Numbered from the stretch's first letter, positions 19,804-29,190 are shown. The stretch is DNA of 64,000 nt from Actinomadura barringtoniae (GCF_017573505.1 NZ_JAGEOJ010000001.1:496001-560000); one strand, 5' to 3'. The notes: generated from the letters alone by a model not told the origin. Numbers and translations: made by a program.

Positions 19804-19932
19804 GGCCTAGATTCTAGAGATCCGTCGGCGTGATCGACCCATGCTGAACGGCATGCGATGCCCCTGTCTTCGCTGGTGAGCGTGACGATCGGCATGTGGC
19901 CGCGTGGCCGTCGCCTTGAGGACGCTGGAGCC

Positions 19933-21033
19933 ATGAAGTTCATCAGGCAATGGCCGCAATGGTCGGGGTATGCGGCGGCTGGATGGTCACTGCTTTACGG
20001 ATTGGCCGGACTGTACTGGTCAGTGGGAGGCGCGGGCTTTCCGTTCGCTCCCATCGACGAGGATTATCGATCCGGCTCATTGTTGGAAGGGGCCGATGCG
20101 CGGATGGTTGCGCCGATCATGGCGGTGACCGGTGCGGTCGGAGCCGTCATCGGTGTTCTGATGACACGCGTTCAGTGCCGCTTTCGTGTTTACATGCTCG
20201 GCTTTGCTTGGGCGCTGGCCGTCACGCTGGCGCTGATAATTCCGGACTATTCATTGATCGCCCTGGTCGCGTTGGCGCCGTTCATCCTGGTCTTCGCGTT
20301 CACCGGTGTACCGGGCGACCAAGGCGGCGTCGGCGACATCCTCTATTGGCACCGGATGAACCTCGTCATCCTGTTCGTCGGCGGGGTCCTGTGGGCGACC
20401 GCCGCACTCGCCTACCAGCGCCGTACGGCGGGGAACTGTGCGCACTGCGGGCGTAACGACCGGCCGTCTCCACAATGGATGAGCTCGCCGCAGCGCTGGG
20501 GACGGTGGGCGGTCTGGGTCGCGGTCGCCTCCTGCCTTCCGTACGAGATCACCCGCGTGGCCTGGTTCCTCGGTTATCCGCTGGGAATCCCCGACTCGTT
20601 CGAGCGGATGATGCAGGACACCCCCGGAATGCTGGAGATGGGCCTCGGCCTTGCGATCGCCTCGGCCCTGGGTGGCGTGCTCACGCATGGCCTGGTCCAC
20701 CGATGGGGTGAGGTCTATCCGCGCTGGATCTGGTTCAAGGCCGGCCAGCGGGTGCCGCCCGCCCTGGCCATCGTCCCGGCATCGATCGTGGCGGCCGTGC
20801 TCATCCCGGCCGGCTTGATGAACCTTCAGCTTGGCTTCGATGCCGACTCATGGGCCGTCAATGCACCGGGGGTCCTCTGGGTGGTCTGGGGAGCTGCGCT
20901 CGGCGCCGCCACCCTCGCCTACCATCTCCGCCGCCGCGGCCCCTGCCGCCACTGCCACCGCGGCGCCGCCGGTCCATGCCTCCCGAGAGATCCGCAGCGC
21001 GCTGCCCGGCCTCCCTCGAATCGGCTGGCCTGA
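19933..21033 (+). CDS. Multi-pass membrane protein of unknown function
   Basis: 366 residues from the ATG at 19933 (GGAG just upstream). About eight hydrophobic segments. Two Cys pairs face the same side: CAHCGR in the middle and CRHCHR near the C-terminus, each after an arginine-rich turn and resembling zinc-ribbon knuckles. It is divergent from the two-component system with about 130 bases between, so it may be regulated by it. Not recognised as a named transporter. Confidence 0.75.
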   Translation: MKFIRQWPQWSGYAAAGWSLLYGLAGLYWSVGGAGFPFAPIDEDYRSGSLLEGADARMVAPIMAVTGAVGAVIGVLMTRVQCRFRVYMLGFAWALAVTLALIIPDYSLIALVALAPFILVFAFTGVPGDQGGVGDILYWHRMNLVILFVGGVLWATAALAYQRRTAGNCAHCGRNDRPSPQWMSSPQRWGRWAVWVAVASCLPYEITRVAWFLGYPLGIPDSFERMMQDTPGMLEMGLGLAIASALGGVLTHGLVHRWGEVYPRWIWFKAGQRVPPALAIVPASIVAAVLIPAGLMNLQLGFDADSWAVNAPGVLWVVWGAALGAATLAYHLRRRGPCRHCHRGAAGPCLPRDPQRAARPPSNRLA

Positions 21034-21063
21034 CCGTGCCGACCGAGCAGACATGATGCCCGT

Positions 21064-21265
21064 ATGGAGCAACGTCTCAGTGGACGGCTTGGCCGACAGG
21101 TCTCGGTGATCGAGCTCGGCACCTGGCAACTCGGCGCAGACTGGGGACAAGCCCGAGATAAGGACGCGCTGGCCGTCCTGGAGGCGGCGATCGAGACAGC
21201 GTGACCCCTTCCTCGACACCACCGACGTCCACGGAGACGGGCACAGCGAACGGATCTTGTGGTGC
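21064..21265 (+). pseudogene. Aldo/keto reductase N-terminal fragment
   Basis: EQRLSGRLGRQVSVIELG, then TWQLGADWGQARDKDAL is the start of an aldo/keto reductase. A frameshift at about 21204 gives an early stop; the neighbouring frame continues with TTDVHGDGHSERILW, the usual DTADVYGDGRSE segment, before the homology ends. The rest of the gene (about 280 residues) is missing. Confidence 0.75.
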
Positions 21266-21931
21266 TGATGGAGTAGTGGTCAGGTCGGCCTTTGGGTGCG
21301 GGGCATAGGGCTGGCGGGCGCTTCCCCAAGGGCCGGCTCGACCTGCCGGACCAGGCCGCCCACCACCAACACAGCACCTGCGGCCAGCGCTCCATAGAGC
21401 CGCACAGCGTCACCTTGCCGCAGCAGCGTGAACGGGACACCACCGCACCGACCGCGACCACCAGGCACCTAACCGAATCGCTTGCTAGATCGTCCTCGTG
21501 CGCCAGCGTGCCTTCACTAGCTGGCAGGCCGACGACGACACACCAAGCACCGAAATTTACTGACAATCACACACTACGTCTGAGTTCGAACTTGCCGCAT
21601 TTACGGCACGCACGACAGTTCCATCCATTGCTATATTTTATCCATTCACCCCATCGATGTTGGCCGTTCCTACTATTGGGGCAATGAGACATGTGAAAGT
21701 GGATTTTACCCACGTCAGTCAAACCGCCAATCCACAGCGGCGGTCGTCAAATTTTCGACCTTCTGCCCGAGACTCAAATCGATGACCAGGTGCCCTGCCG
21801 TGGCGTGCCTGATTGACCTGGATTGTGCCGTCACAAGCAGATAGGATCAGGGCGGGAGTCGCGCGCCTTTCACTGTCTCGACTCCCCAGAAATCGCCGAA
21901 GGCGTTATTCATGGTGCCGTTTATGAGTGTG
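21266..21931. other. 666 bases, no supported gene; partly AT-rich
   Basis: From about 21555 to 21740 the base composition falls well below the surrounding GC. No open frame there has a domain or a convincing start. Likely degraded or foreign DNA. Confidence 0.45.
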
Positions 21932-22204
21932 CTATGAGCCGACATACAAGGCCCAGACTAGGGAGCCCGTGTCCGTGTAGATGGCATTACAGTAGTAGCC
22001 GGTTGAGCCGTCCGCATAACTCCTTCCGTCTATGTTGCATTGAGCCAGCCCCGCAGAAGTATGGGGATAGGCTCTGACGAACTCCCAGCTCTTCAGCTCA
22101 GCGGATCCAGTCACATATGCTGATGCTGAGTCCATGCCAGTCATGGTTGCGCCGATGATGATAGCGATTGTAAATACCCCCAGGCGGTTCTTGGCGCTTG
22201 ACAT
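21932..22204 (-). CDS. Small secreted protein
   Basis: 90 residues from the ATG at 22204. Residues 1-28 form a signal peptide ending ASA before YVTG; the mature chain of about 60 residues has two cysteines (one disulfide possible) and several Tyr/Trp. Family not recognised. The DNA is less GC-rich than most of the window and the upstream region is AT-rich. Confidence 0.6.
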   Translation of the reverse strand: MSSAKNRLGVFTIAIIIGATMTGMDSASAYVTGSAELKSWEFVRAYPHTSAGLAQCNIDGRSYADGSTGYYCNAIYTDTGSLVWALYVGS

Positions 22205-22634
22205 GATTCTCGATCCTTTCGCGGGAATTGAATTTCGAGGCACAATACATTATTGCGTGGCGTACTTGCGTATTGCTGGCGCCAGCCTGGCGCCGCCCTT
22301 ACTCAGCCACCTGCAGCGCTCCCCAAGGGCGGCGTGCACGCACATCATCTGCGGCCCTCGTCGTGGGGGGGCGGCCGGCGTCCGGCCCCGGTCCGTCTCC
22401 CGGCTCGCTGCGCTCGCCACCAGCCGGCAGGCTGGGCCATGGGGGGACTGCTCGATGAGCAGCTTGCCTCATATTCCCGCCGGGCCAAGCAGCGCCACTG
22501 ACCCCCGCGTCCCGGTCACGAATCTTCTGAATCGGGTATGCCATGCCACCGGTGAGGCCGTAGAAAGCTGAGATGACCGATCTTCCTTACCCCGACGTCC
22601 GTTGTGAGGCACCAGGGCCTGGATACTCGGGGGT

Positions 22635-22965
22635 GTGCCGGCCCATTCTCCCGACGGACGTCTGCTAGCGGTCACCAGCGGCGACAAAAGCGACCAGATC
22701 AAAGTGTGGACATATCCGAATACCGTCAACTGGGCATTCCCCTCACCGGCTACCAAGGCGCGATCGCGGGCCTCACGTTCACCCCAGACAACAGCGCACT
22801 CATCAGCGTGGACGCAACCGGCAAACTGCTCTCACGTTCGATCGTGCCCAGCTGACTCACCACCGAGATCTGCGCCGAGTCCGGCCCCCTCACCCGGCAC
22901 GAATGGAACACCTACATCCCCGACATCTCCAACCGAAACCCCTGCAGACAAACCACGGCCGTTTC
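22635..22965 (+). pseudogene. WD40-repeat protein 3' remnant
   Basis: HSPDGRLLAVTSGDKSDQIKVW, with a frame change near 22710, then GAIAGLTFTPDNSALISVD form the last WD blades. GPLTRHEWNTYIPD in another frame matches the C-terminal tail common in actinobacterial WD40/NTPase proteins. The 5' part is absent; an IS5-type element begins right after. Confidence 0.6.
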
Positions 22966-22983
22966 TACATCACCAGTGAGCTG

Positions 22984-23880
22984 ATTCCATCCTGATCTTG
23001 CGGTCACAGAGTGGTTGCGGCCTGCGCGGTGTGATCGGTAAACAGAGAGCTCCTGGTAGATCGAGGTTTGCGACGACCTTGACCACCAGGAGCTCTGATG
23101 CTGTTCTATCGCGCTGCCCTCGATCTTTCTTGCTCGGCCCGTAGGTTCGTGGCCGACCTCATCCGCGAGCATCGGCGCCGGGTCGGTTCGCGGTGGCGGC
23201 TTTTGGCGCCCGGCCGTCAGGCGCTGCTGGTGCTGGTGCACCTGAGGCGCAATGAGACCTTCGCCGGTTTGGCGGCGGCGCTCGGTATCGGGACCGCGAC
23301 CGCGCATCGCTACGTGACCGAGGTGGTGGACCTGCTCGCCGAGCTGGCGCCTGACCTGCGCCAGGCCCTGCGGATCGCGGCGCGTAAGGCCTTCGTCATC
23401 CTCGATGGCACCCTGGTGTCGACCGACCGGCTGTCGGGCACCAACGACCGGCTGTACCACTCGGGCAAGCATCGCCGCCACGGGGTCAACATCCAGTTCC
23501 TAACCGACCCGCATGGCGAGCTGATCTGGGCGTCACCGGCACTGCCGGGCTCGACCCACGACCTGACCGCGGCTCGCAAGCACGGCATCATTCAAGGGCT
23601 GACCGCGCGGGCGATCGCCTGCTATGCCGACAAGGGTTACGTCGGCGCGGGCGGCGCGATCGGCACCCCCTACAAGCGCAGGAAGCGCCGCCCGCTGGGC
23701 AAACGTAAGAAGCTGTTCAACCGGCATCATGCCAAGATCCGCGCCTTGGGCGAGCGCGGCGCCGCCGCGCTCAAGCAGTGGCACATCCTGCGCAAGGCCC
23801 GGTGCTCACCCAGCCGCCTAACGGTCGTTGTCCAGGCAGTTCTCACCGTCCACCACCAGGCCGCCGGATGAGGGTGGAAT
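22984..23880 (+). mobile_element. IS5-family insertion sequence
   Basis: About 897 bases carrying one transposase. Imperfect terminal inverted repeats (16 of 20 match): ATTCCATCCTGATCTTGCGG at the left and the complement of CCGCCGGATGAGGGTGGAAT at the right. A further 12-base inverted repeat, AGAGCTCCTGGT/ACCAGGAGCTCT (23047-23095), precedes the gene. Exact ends and target duplication are not certain. Confidence 0.7.
23098..23871 (+). CDS. IS5-family transposase (DDE)
   Basis: 257 residues. An N-terminal helix-turn-helix (FAGLAAALGIGTATAHRYVTE) and a DDE catalytic domain: first Asp in VILDGTLV, then SPALPGSTHDLTAAR, ADKGYVG, and the Glu in LGERGAAALKQW. Full length, so it may still be active. 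Confidence 0.9.
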   Translation: MLFYRAALDLSCSARRFVADLIREHRRRVGSRWRLLAPGRQALLVLVHLRRNETFAGLAAALGIGTATAHRYVTEVVDLLAELAPDLRQALRIAARKAFVILDGTLVSTDRLSGTNDRLYHSGKHRRHGVNIQFLTDPHGELIWASPALPGSTHDLTAARKHGIIQGLTARAIACYADKGYVGAGGAIGTPYKRRKRRPLGKRKKLFNRHHAKIRALGERGAAALKQWHILRKARCSPSRLTVVVQAVLTVHHQAAG

Positions 23881-24789
23881 TCAGCCGGGTGTGGTGTCGT
23901 CGGTGGATTGTTTGAGGACTTCGGTGGCGAGGGCGGCGAAGGCGCGGATGGCGGCGGTTTCGCGGGTGGTGGCCCAGACCAGGACGCTGCGGACTGGTGG
24001 TTGGCCGTGGAGGGGGATGTGGGTGACTTCGGGGTGGCGGTAGTAGTCCATGAAGGGTGCGACGGTGGGGTGGACGACTTCGCCGCGGGCGACGAGTTGG
24101 AGGACGTCGCTGCTCATGGTGATTTCGGGGCCGCGGGGGATGGGGCGGCCGGTGGGGGTGGTGGCGGGGTAGAACTGGTCGTAGGTGGGCTGGGGGATGC
24201 CGCTTTGGGAGATGACGGCGTAGTCGGCGAGGTCTTCGATGGTGGCGTGGCCGCGTTGGGCGAGCGGGTGGCCGGTGTGCACCAGCAGGATGCGGTCTTC
24301 CTCGCTGAGGACCGGTCCGAGGGTCAGGCCGGGCTCGTCCACCGGTACGCGGTGGCACATCAGGTCGTAGGTGCCCTTGCGGAGCAGGGACAGGTCACCG
24401 GGGAAGTCCTCGGTGACCATCACCTTGCAGTCGGGGTACCGGTCCTGGAAGGTGCGGACGATCATCGTGAATGACTGGCCGGCCATGGAGTAGGTGGGCA
24501 GGCAGATGCGCAGGGCACCGCTGACCCCCTTGGCCAGGTCGGTGGCGATGCGCATCGCCCGCTGGAATTGCTGTTGTGCGGGAATGAGTTCGTCGCGTAG
24601 CCGCTCGCCCAGTGGTGTGAGGCGGACGCGGCGGGTGGTCCGCTCGAACAGCTGGCCGCCGATGCGTTCTTCCAGGATGCGGATGGTCTGGCTGACCCGC
24701 GGCTGGGTGAGGTAGAGCCGCTCGGCGGTGCGGCCGAAATGCAGCTCCTCGGCGAGCACCAGGAAGATCTCTGCCTCGCGAAGTTCCAC
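23881..24789 (-). CDS. LysR-family transcriptional regulator
   Basis: 302 residues: N-terminal winged helix (FGRTAERLYLTQPRVSQTI) and a two-lobed effector domain. It is divergent from the MFS exporter gene, the classic LysR arrangement, so it likely controls that exporter. Its stop codon lies directly at the right end of the IS5-type element, so the insertion landed at the gene's very end or replaced its last bases. Confidence 0.92.
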   Translation of the reverse strand: MELREAEIFLVLAEELHFGRTAERLYLTQPRVSQTIRILEERIGGQLFERTTRRVRLTPLGERLRDELIPAQQQFQRAMRIATDLAKGVSGALRICLPTYSMAGQSFTMIVRTFQDRYPDCKVMVTEDFPGDLSLLRKGTYDLMCHRVPVDEPGLTLGPVLSEEDRILLVHTGHPLAQRGHATIEDLADYAVISQSGIPQPTYDQFYPATTPTGRPIPRGPEITMSSDVLQLVARGEVVHPTVAPFMDYYRHPEVTHIPLHGQPPVRSVLVWATTRETAAIRAFAALATEVLKQSTDDTTPG

Positions 24790-24928
24790 TCGCTGATTGT
24801 AGGCACTGATTAGCCGTGCTTATAAGCGACTTATCGGATCCGTCGTTGATCGGCGATAGCCGGCGCACCGAGGCTGAAGGCGACCGGCGCGGACCTCGCA
24901 CCGGAGATCTTTGGAAAAGGAGACGGTG

Positions 24929-26482
24929 ATGTCGGATGTGGCCGGGCCGCGTGCCCCTGCGGCCGGACGCCGCCAGTGGATCGGGCTGACCGTGCTGGTG
25001 CTGCCGACGCTGCTGGTGGCGATGGACATGACCTCGTTGTTCCTGGCGCTCCCGCGGCTCAGCGCGGACCTGGGCGCCAGCGGCACCGAGCAGCTGTGGA
25101 TCAGCGACGCCTACGGCTTCATGGTCGCCGGGTTCGTGATCACGATGGGGACGCTCGGCGACCGGATCGGCCGCCGTCGCCTGCTGCTGGCCGGTGGGGC
25201 GGCGTTCGCCGTGCTCTCGGTGATCGCGGCCTACGCGTCCACACCGGAGATGATGATCGCCGCCAGGGGGCTGCTGGGCGTGGCGGGGGCGACGCTGATG
25301 CCCTCGACCCTGGCGCTGATCAGCAACATGTTCCGCAACGACCGGCAGCGCGGCAAGGCCATCTCGATCTGGGCCACCTGCCAGTTTGCCGGCGGTGCGC
25401 TCGGCCCGGTGCTGGCCGGGATCCTGCTGCAGCACTTCTGGTGGGGGTCGGTGTTCCTGATCGCCGTGCCCGCGATGGTGGTCCTGCTGCTGGCCGGTCC
25501 GGTCCTGCTTCCCGAGTACCGCAACCCGGCGCCCGGCCGGATCGACCCGATCAGCGTCGCGTTGTCGCTGGTGGCGGTGCTCGCGGTGGTGTATGGCCTC
25601 AAGCAGCTGGCCGTGCAGGGCTCCCACGACCTGACAGTGCCGCTCGCCGCGATCGCCCTCGGAACGGCCGTCGGCGTGGTCTTCGTCCGCCGCCAGCTCA
25701 CCCTCGACACCCCGCTGCTGGACCTGCGACTGTTCGGCAACCGCTCGTTCACCGCCGTGCTGGTCGCGCTCGTGCTGGCAGGCGTCGCGATGGCCGGCAC
25801 GGGCCTGCTGGTCACCCAGTACCTGCAAAGCGTCCTGGGGCATTCGCCCGCCGCCTCGGCGCTGCTGTTCGCGCCGATGGGCCTGGGCGTCGCGGTGGGC
25901 ACCATGACCGCGCCCGCACTCGCCACGCGGATGCGGCCGACCACCGCCATCGCCGCCGGGCTCGCGGTGTCGGTACTGGGCTGCCTGCTGCTGACCCAGG
26001 TCGCCAGCGCCGGCGGGCTGGTCCTGGTGATGGTGGGCATCACGGTCCTGGCCCTGGGCACCGGCCCGCTGTTCGCACTCGGCACCGGAATGGTCGTCGG
26101 CTCCGTCCCGCCTGAGCGAGCCGGATCGGCCGCCTCGATGTCAGAGACCAGCAACTACTTCGGCTCCTCCCTCGGCCTGGCCCTGCTCGGCGTCACCGCC
26201 ACCAGCCTCTACCAGGACCACATGGCGCACGCCGGCGCGCCCGCCGCCGCGCGCCAAACGCTCGCCGGTGCCCTCACCACCGCCCAGAACCTGCCACCCG
26301 CCCAGGCGACCCAACTGCTCCACACCGCCAAGGACGCCTTCACCTCCGGCCTGAACCTGACCGGCGCCATCGCAGCCACACTCTTCGCCACACTCGCCAT
26401 CCTCGTCGCCACCACCCGCCGAGGCGAAGCGCCGGCCCGACTCCCCGAATCCCACGCCGAACTCCAAGGAGCCTCCTCATGA
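24929..26482 (+). CDS. MFS drug exporter, DHA2 (14-helix) family
   Basis: 517 residues from the ATG at 24929 (AAGGAG six bases upstream; an upstream TTG at 24911 is less likely). Fourteen hydrophobic helices. Motif A reads GTLGDRIGRRRLLL and motif C falls in the FAGGALGPVLAGIL helix, as in QacA/EmrB-type proton antiporters. It could pump out a toxic compound. ATGA overlap with the following YCII gene. Confidence 0.92.
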   Translation: MSDVAGPRAPAAGRRQWIGLTVLVLPTLLVAMDMTSLFLALPRLSADLGASGTEQLWISDAYGFMVAGFVITMGTLGDRIGRRRLLLAGGAAFAVLSVIAAYASTPEMMIAARGLLGVAGATLMPSTLALISNMFRNDRQRGKAISIWATCQFAGGALGPVLAGILLQHFWWGSVFLIAVPAMVVLLLAGPVLLPEYRNPAPGRIDPISVALSLVAVLAVVYGLKQLAVQGSHDLTVPLAAIALGTAVGVVFVRRQLTLDTPLLDLRLFGNRSFTAVLVALVLAGVAMAGTGLLVTQYLQSVLGHSPAASALLFAPMGLGVAVGTMTAPALATRMRPTTAIAAGLAVSVLGCLLLTQVASAGGLVLVMVGITVLALGTGPLFALGTGMVVGSVPPERAGSAASMSETSNYFGSSLGLALLGVTATSLYQDHMAHAGAPAAARQTLAGALTTAQNLPPAQATQLLHTAKDAFTSGLNLTGAIAATLFATLAILVATTRRGEAPARLPESHAELQGASS

Positions 26483-26895
26483 AATACATGCTGCTCATCC
26501 ACAACCGCCCCGGCTACGTCGACGCACTACCTGAAGCCGACCGCGCCGAGCTCATCGACCAGGTCGAGACCGTCATGAAAGAACTCTCAGCCACCGGCGA
26601 ACTGATCCGCGGCGAAGCCCTCGCCGACCCCTCCCAAACCCGCACCGTCCGAGTCCGCGACGGCCTCCCCGCCATCACCAACGGACCCTTCATCGCCACC
26701 GCCGAACAATTCGCCGGCTACCTCCTCGTCGACTGCGACACCCCCGAACGCGCCATCGAGATCGCCACCCAATGGCCCGACGCCCGCCACTACGCCATGG
26801 AAGTCCGCCCCATCACCCACCACACCGAGCCTGCCCCGGAACCCGTGGAACCCGAGGCAGCGGCGACCCCCTACCTGAACTCTGCTTCGTGGTAA
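26479..26895 (+). CDS. YCII/DGPF-domain protein
   Basis: 138 residues. The YCII-related fold is visible in KYMLLIHNRPG, the central TNGPFIATAEQFAGYLLVDCD (DGPF variant) and EIATQWPDARHYAMEVRPI. The start overlaps the exporter's stop (ATGA), so translation is coupled. Family members are small cytoplasmic proteins of mostly unknown role, often next to sigma factors or transporters. Confidence 0.85.
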   Translation: MKYMLLIHNRPGYVDALPEADRAELIDQVETVMKELSATGELIRGEALADPSQTRTVRVRDGLPAITNGPFIATAEQFAGYLLVDCDTPERAIEIATQWPDARHYAMEVRPITHHTEPAPEPVEPEAAATPYLNSASW

Positions 26896-26919
26896 GCCTC
26901 CAGACGTAACAAACCGCAG

Positions 26920-26950
26920 CCGAGGATCCCCGAATACCGAGGATCCTCGG
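26920..26950 (+). terminator. Hairpin after the LysR-regulated exporter pair
   Basis: CCGAGGATCC and GGATCCTCGG form a perfect 10-base stem with an 11-base loop, 25 bases after the YCII stop codon. No T tract follows. The remaining bases up to 27229 hold no supported gene. Confidence 0.5.
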
Positions 26951-27229
26951 CACATCCCTCCCACCCCATCCCCGGGCACGAGCGGCCCCAGACAACCAGC
27001 CGATGATCTACACAATTCAGGATGGAAAGGGCTCAGTGCACAGGACTCCGGGAATCAAGCAGAGGGCTTTGGAAACCGACACCGCACCACGGCACCGAGT
27101 GCGTTACGGGTGAGAGGTTGCCACCGCTGACGTGGTGAACGAGGCGCTGCTTCTGGAAGCCCTACAACATCACCGTCCCGGTAGCGAACAGGGCTCCCAG
27201 GCCGTGCAGGGCGGAGCCCGGCTTTCGGA

Positions 27230-27667
27230 TCAGACGGAGGGACGTACGACCCTGCCGAGCAGGGTGTTCGAGCTGAAGTAACCGACTCGCCGTGAGTCGA
27301 AGCTGGCGGCACGGTTGTCCCCCAGCAGGACGAGCCGTCCAGCCGGGACCCGTGGCTCCATCACGTGCCGCAGTGCGGGCACCGCCTCGCGTGGGACGGG
27401 GTCGCCCGGCAATGCCGCCACACGCTTGATCAGCCACGGCGGAGCATCCGCCCTGGGCGGCCCGTCAGGCGGATGGGCCACCACCACCACCTGGCCGCGA
27501 CGCAGCTCGGCCACCTCGGCTCGCCGGACCAGCACGCGCTGACCCGCATGCAAGGTGGGCTCCATGCTGCTGCCCTCAACAAGGACGGACAGGAACCGGC
27601 GCCGCAGAACCGTCAACGCCGTTCCAACGCCCGCCACCAGCACCATCGCGCCCACGGCCCAGATCAT
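27230..27667 (-). CDS. Type I (S26) signal peptidase
   Basis: 145 residues with one N-terminal membrane anchor. The Ser/Lys dyad is visible: Ser in GSSMEPTL and Lys in WLIKRVAALPGD; box E is LLGDNRAASFDSR. It is shorter than housekeeping LepB, as expected for a dedicated enzyme. It ends the cluster Cys-rich peptide - MauE - MauD - peptidase (24 bases after MauD), so a role in cleaving the leader of the peptide outside the membrane is likely. The peptide has an AGA triplet just before the Cys-rich part. Confidence 0.88.
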   Translation of the reverse strand: MIWAVGAMVLVAGVGTALTVLRRRFLSVLVEGSSMEPTLHAGQRVLVRRAEVAELRRGQVVVVAHPPDGPPRADAPPWLIKRVAALPGDPVPREAVPALRHVMEPRVPAGRLVLLGDNRAASFDSRRVGYFSSNTLLGRVVRPSV

Positions 27668-27691
27668 CCGGGCACTCCCCTGGCTGCCGGC

Positions 27692-28234
27692 TCAGCGGCC
27701 GACTGCCGATGACAGGGCGCTCAGATCAAAGCCGCTGCTCAGCACCACACCGCCCTCGACCAGCGCGAAGGCGGGGAAGCCGCGCACCGCCAGCGCCTCA
27801 TAGACAGGCCCGTAGCGCCTCTCCCGCACGACCAGGGACACCGGCTCAAGGCGACTCACGTAGCCCCCGGAGTCGGCCTCCTCGTCGACGACGAGCGCCA
27901 GAACCTGCCGCCTGCCGCCCGGATGCGCCATGGCGTGCTCGACGAACTCGTCCAGCTGCGCCTCGCAGGCCGAGCAGCCCGGCGAGAACACACCTACCAG
28001 GGTGGTGTCGGCAAAGCCGTCCCGAGACACCTGCGCACCGTCGACGGTGCGCGCGTCGAAGTCCGCGACCACCTCGCCCGCCCCGAGCATCACCTCGACT
28101 GGCCCGCCTTGCCGGGCTAGATCGTCGAGCGTTTCGGTGTGCTCTCGCATTCGGCGAATGACCCCGAACGAGAACAGCAGGTTGACCAGGCCGAGCAGCC
28201 CGACGATGACCACGGCGACGACGAAGACGGACAT
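27692..28234 (-). CDS. MauD/TlpA-like thioredoxin-fold protein (copy 1)
   Basis: 180 residues. One N-terminal membrane helix followed by NLLFSFGVIRRMR, then a periplasm-type thioredoxin-like domain with active site SPGCSACE (CxxC) and the cis-Pro loop near GFPAF. In methylamine-utilisation operons MauD works with MauE to form the six disulfides of the MauA small subunit. Here a 12-Cys peptide lies two genes upstream, so it is the probable client. The ATG follows the MauE stop after one base. A paralogue lies at 44714. Confidence 0.86.
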   Translation of the reverse strand: MSVFVVAVVIVGLLGLVNLLFSFGVIRRMREHTETLDDLARQGGPVEVMLGAGEVVADFDARTVDGAQVSRDGFADTTLVGVFSPGCSACEAQLDEFVEHAMAHPGGRRQVLALVVDEEADSGGYVSRLEPVSLVVRERRYGPVYEALAVRGFPAFALVEGGVVLSSGFDLSALSSAVGR

Positions 28235-28235
28235 G

Positions 28236-28820
28236 TCAGCTCCCGGTGGGTGAAGCCGACTCCGCGGAACGAGCCGGCGCGTAGAGATCGACGAGGTCGT
28301 CGACATGGATCAGGAGCAGCGCCACGACGGCTCCCCCGGCCATCGCGACCAGTGCCCCGGCGAGGTCGGCGGTCCCTTCACCGGCCAGCGAGCGCGTCGC
28401 CACACCGGCGAGCACCACGCCGAGCAACAGGCCGTTGCGAACGAGATGACGGCCGCGGAGGGGCCGTTCAGTTGATCCGAAGCAGGCGCACGTGGCCTCC
28501 CACCCCCGACGCACCGCCAGCGTCATCCCGAAGGTGAGGGCCGACAGGAGCAGACCGGCCAGCGCGAGCGACACCAGTTCGGCGATCACGCCACCGGGAA
28601 CGGCGCCGATGACCGCCAGACCTGCCCAGCCGAGCCCCAGCGCCGCCACCAGCTCCGCGACGGTGACCACCGCGGCGACCTGCCGGACGAGACGACGCGG
28701 AATCAGCCGCACGGACCGCAGGGACTCAGCGAACGCGTCGCGCCGCATCAGCTTGCTCCAGGCGGACACTCCGAACACGACAAAGAGCACCGCGTAGAGA
28801 CCGCTCAACAGGTAGAGCAA
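28236..28820 (-). CDS. MauE/DoxX-type redox membrane protein
   Basis: 194 residues from a TTG at 28820, chosen because GAGGAG lies seven bases upstream. Four or five membrane helices; the MauE signature Cys pair is CACFGS near residue 110. MauE-type proteins are membrane partners of MauD-type oxidoreductases and resemble DsbB in role. It starts 18 bases after the Cys-rich peptide gene. Confidence 0.85.
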   Translation of the reverse strand: MLYLLSGLYAVLFVVFGVSAWSKLMRRDAFAESLRSVRLIPRRLVRQVAAVVTVAELVAALGLGWAGLAVIGAVPGGVIAELVSLALAGLLLSALTFGMTLAVRRGWEATCACFGSTERPLRGRHLVRNGLLLGVVLAGVATRSLAGEGTADLAGALVAMAGGAVVALLLIHVDDLVDLYAPARSAESASPTGS

Positions 28821-28838
28821 TCGACTCTCCTCGGGCCG

Positions 28839-29051
28839 CTAAAGGCATACCTGGTCGACGACGCAGCCGGCCTTCCAGATCCTCGAACAGTCGCAGTTGG
28901 TGCAGTACCGCGGGATGGTCCCCATGGGGCACCCATCGCAGCCGCAGCACCTTGTCGTGTAGCAGTCGTTGCACGCGCAGGCTCCGGCCCTCGTCCTCGG
29001 GACCACGTAACTCACGAGGCGATCCGCGGCCCTTTCGATGAAGCTGAGCAT
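28839..29051 (-). CDS. Cys-rich peptide 1 (12 Cys, putative secreted precursor)
   Basis: 70 residues from the ATG at 29051 (GGGAG upstream). Residues 1-24 are Cys-free, with the motif DRLVSYVVPR at 10-19 and then AGA. Residues 25-70 hold 12 Cys at 25, 27, 30, 35, 36, 38, 41, 50, 53, 55, 63 and 69. The motif DRxxxxVVPR and the small-residue segment before the first Cys recur at the same spacing in the peptide at 45355, so the two are paralogous precursors with a conserved leader and divergent cores. Next in the operon are MauE, MauD and a signal peptidase, which fits disulfide formation and leader cleavage. A metallothionein is an alternative (CxC and CC pairs), but the redox partners argue for disulfides. 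No family recognised. Confidence 0.8.
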   Translation of the reverse strand: MLSFIERAADRLVSYVVPRTRAGACACNDCYTTRCCGCDGCPMGTIPRYCTNCDCSRIWKAGCVVDQVCL

Positions 29052-29190
29052 TCGTTGAGCTCCCTTCCACCTGACCTGGCTTCTCATCAAGGATCGCCCG
29101 CCTTCCTAACTCCCCGCTGGCGTCCCACTGGCGCCGCGTGGAACGCCGCAAACAGGCATGCCGTTCCGCAGATTCGACGAGCGGCGTAGG

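Noticed and set aside
24395..25843. 482-residue minus-strand frame across LysR and MFS
   Set aside because: His/Gln/Arg-rich, opposite the MFS gene; shadow.
28839..29051. Metallothionein reading of Cys-rich peptide 1
   Set aside because: CxC and CC pairs fit, but the conserved leader and the MauE/MauD/signal-peptidase neighbours fit secretion and disulfides better. Kept as an alternative.
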